From contig CALUOB010000011.1 in NCBI GenBank assembly GCA_944322175.1, positions 1 through 32,217 on the forward strand: a stretch of 32,217 nt of DNA, in the 5' to 3' direction. The notes beneath the pieces were generated by a model, which worked only from the letters and a program-made list of their open reading frames with translations, was not told the DNA's origin and made no database searches. The translations under genes and the position numbers were made by a program. Below are positions 31,894 to 32,217 of the stretch, one piece after another. This DNA comes from an uncultured Coriobacteriaceae bacterium. GTDB lineage: Bacteria > Actinomycetota > Coriobacteriia > Coriobacteriales > Coriobacteriaceae. How positions within the stretch are numbered: the stretch's first letter is position 1; the number at the start of each line of letters is the position of its first letter.

Positions 31894-32217
31894 TCAGTAG
31901 CGGCCGCTGAGCGCGTACCAGCCGTTTTTCTCCGTCACCTCGAGCGGCACGCCAAAGAGCGCCGTCATCTCGCTGCTCGTGAGGAGCTCCTCCTTGGGGC
32001 CGTCGGCAAAGACCTCGGCGTCTTTGATGAGCAGCACGCGCTTGATGGCGGGGATGATGTCCTCGGGGTAATGGGTCACGAGCACCACGGAGCGGCCCTC
32101 GTCGGCGAGCACGCGCATGGTGTCGCGCACGTGGTACATGCCCTCGGGGTCGAGGCCGGTGCAGGGCTCGTCGAAGATGAGGATCTTGGGGTCGCTCATG
32201 AGCTCGCGCGCCACGAG
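31894..32217 (-). CDS. ABC transporter ATP-binding protein (C-terminal part, cut by the right edge)
   Basis: The last 107 residues of an ABC ATPase. The sequence shows ARELMSDPKILIFDEPCTGLDPEG (Walker B and D-loop) and VVLVTHYPEDIIPAIKRVLLIKDAEVFADGP (H-loop His), then EELLTSSEMTALFGVPLEV. The PEDIIP wording after the H-loop His is like YlmA-type and iron/molybdate-like ATPases, not the BCAA family, so it is probably unrelated to the liv operon. The Walker A half lies outside the window; substrate unknown. The stop is TAG at 31894-31896. Confidence 0.88.
   Translation of the reverse strand, partial: LVARELMSDPKILIFDEPCTGLDPEGMYHVRDTMRVLADEGRSVVLVTHYPEDIIPAIKRVLLIKDAEVFADGPKEELLTSSEMTALFGVPLEVTEKNGWYALSGRY

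Overview
The window is GC-rich, gene-dense bacterial chromosome. Strong GGAGG-type ribosome sites, heavy GC bias at third codon positions, twin-arginine lipoprotein signals and the gene set (PTS beta-glucoside uptake, xylulose-5-P/fructose-6-P phosphoketolase, ATP-type PEP carboxykinase, CstA, several amino-acid transporters) suggest a fermentative gut actinobacterium of the class Coriobacteriia, probably Collinsella or a relative. The taxonomy is inferred. No rRNA, tRNA, phage, transposase gene or CRISPR array was seen.

Layout. 1-4850: a beta-glucoside module (PTS EIIC, cut by the left edge, and a GH1 6-phospho-beta-glucosidase, both minus) diverges from a GntR/UTRA regulator, which is followed by mannose-6-P isomerase. 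4900-8644: a four-gene minus-strand operon with a small tail-anchored protein, an ABC ATPase, a BceB/YxdM-type permease and a YxeA-like secreted protein. 9182-10308: AzlCD branched-chain amino-acid exporter. 10373-14259: PHP histidinol phosphatase, a hypothetical nuclease-like gene with an apparent frameshift, and an MFS exporter. 14501-17597: polar amino-acid ABC importer with a LysE-type exporter as last gene. 18098-20236: cstA with a promoter, a short Ile-rich leader peptide and a terminator in its leader. 20319-21817: a phosphonoacetaldehyde-hydrolase remnant followed by about 1.2 kb of repeats. 21818-26378: pckA and xfp. 26640-31563: complete liv branched-chain amino-acid importer. The right edge cuts an ABC ATPase.

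How it works together. Beta-glucosides and mannose enter as phosphosugars. Phosphoketolase and PEP carboxykinase handle central carbon. Peptides or pyruvate (CstA), polar amino acids and branched-chain amino acids are imported, and AzlCD and LysE can export surplus. The Ile-rich leader ahead of cstA could tie CstA synthesis to the charging of isoleucyl-tRNA, which would fit the branched-chain amino-acid theme.

The most unusual content is non-coding. There is a putative ribosome-mediated attenuator on cstA; a dispersed element of exactly 124 bp in three copies, two of them flanking the frameshifted gene; nine copies of an approximately 18-nt motif at 30/60-bp spacing; and a 128-bp tandem repeat whose hairpin shows a compensatory base-pair change.
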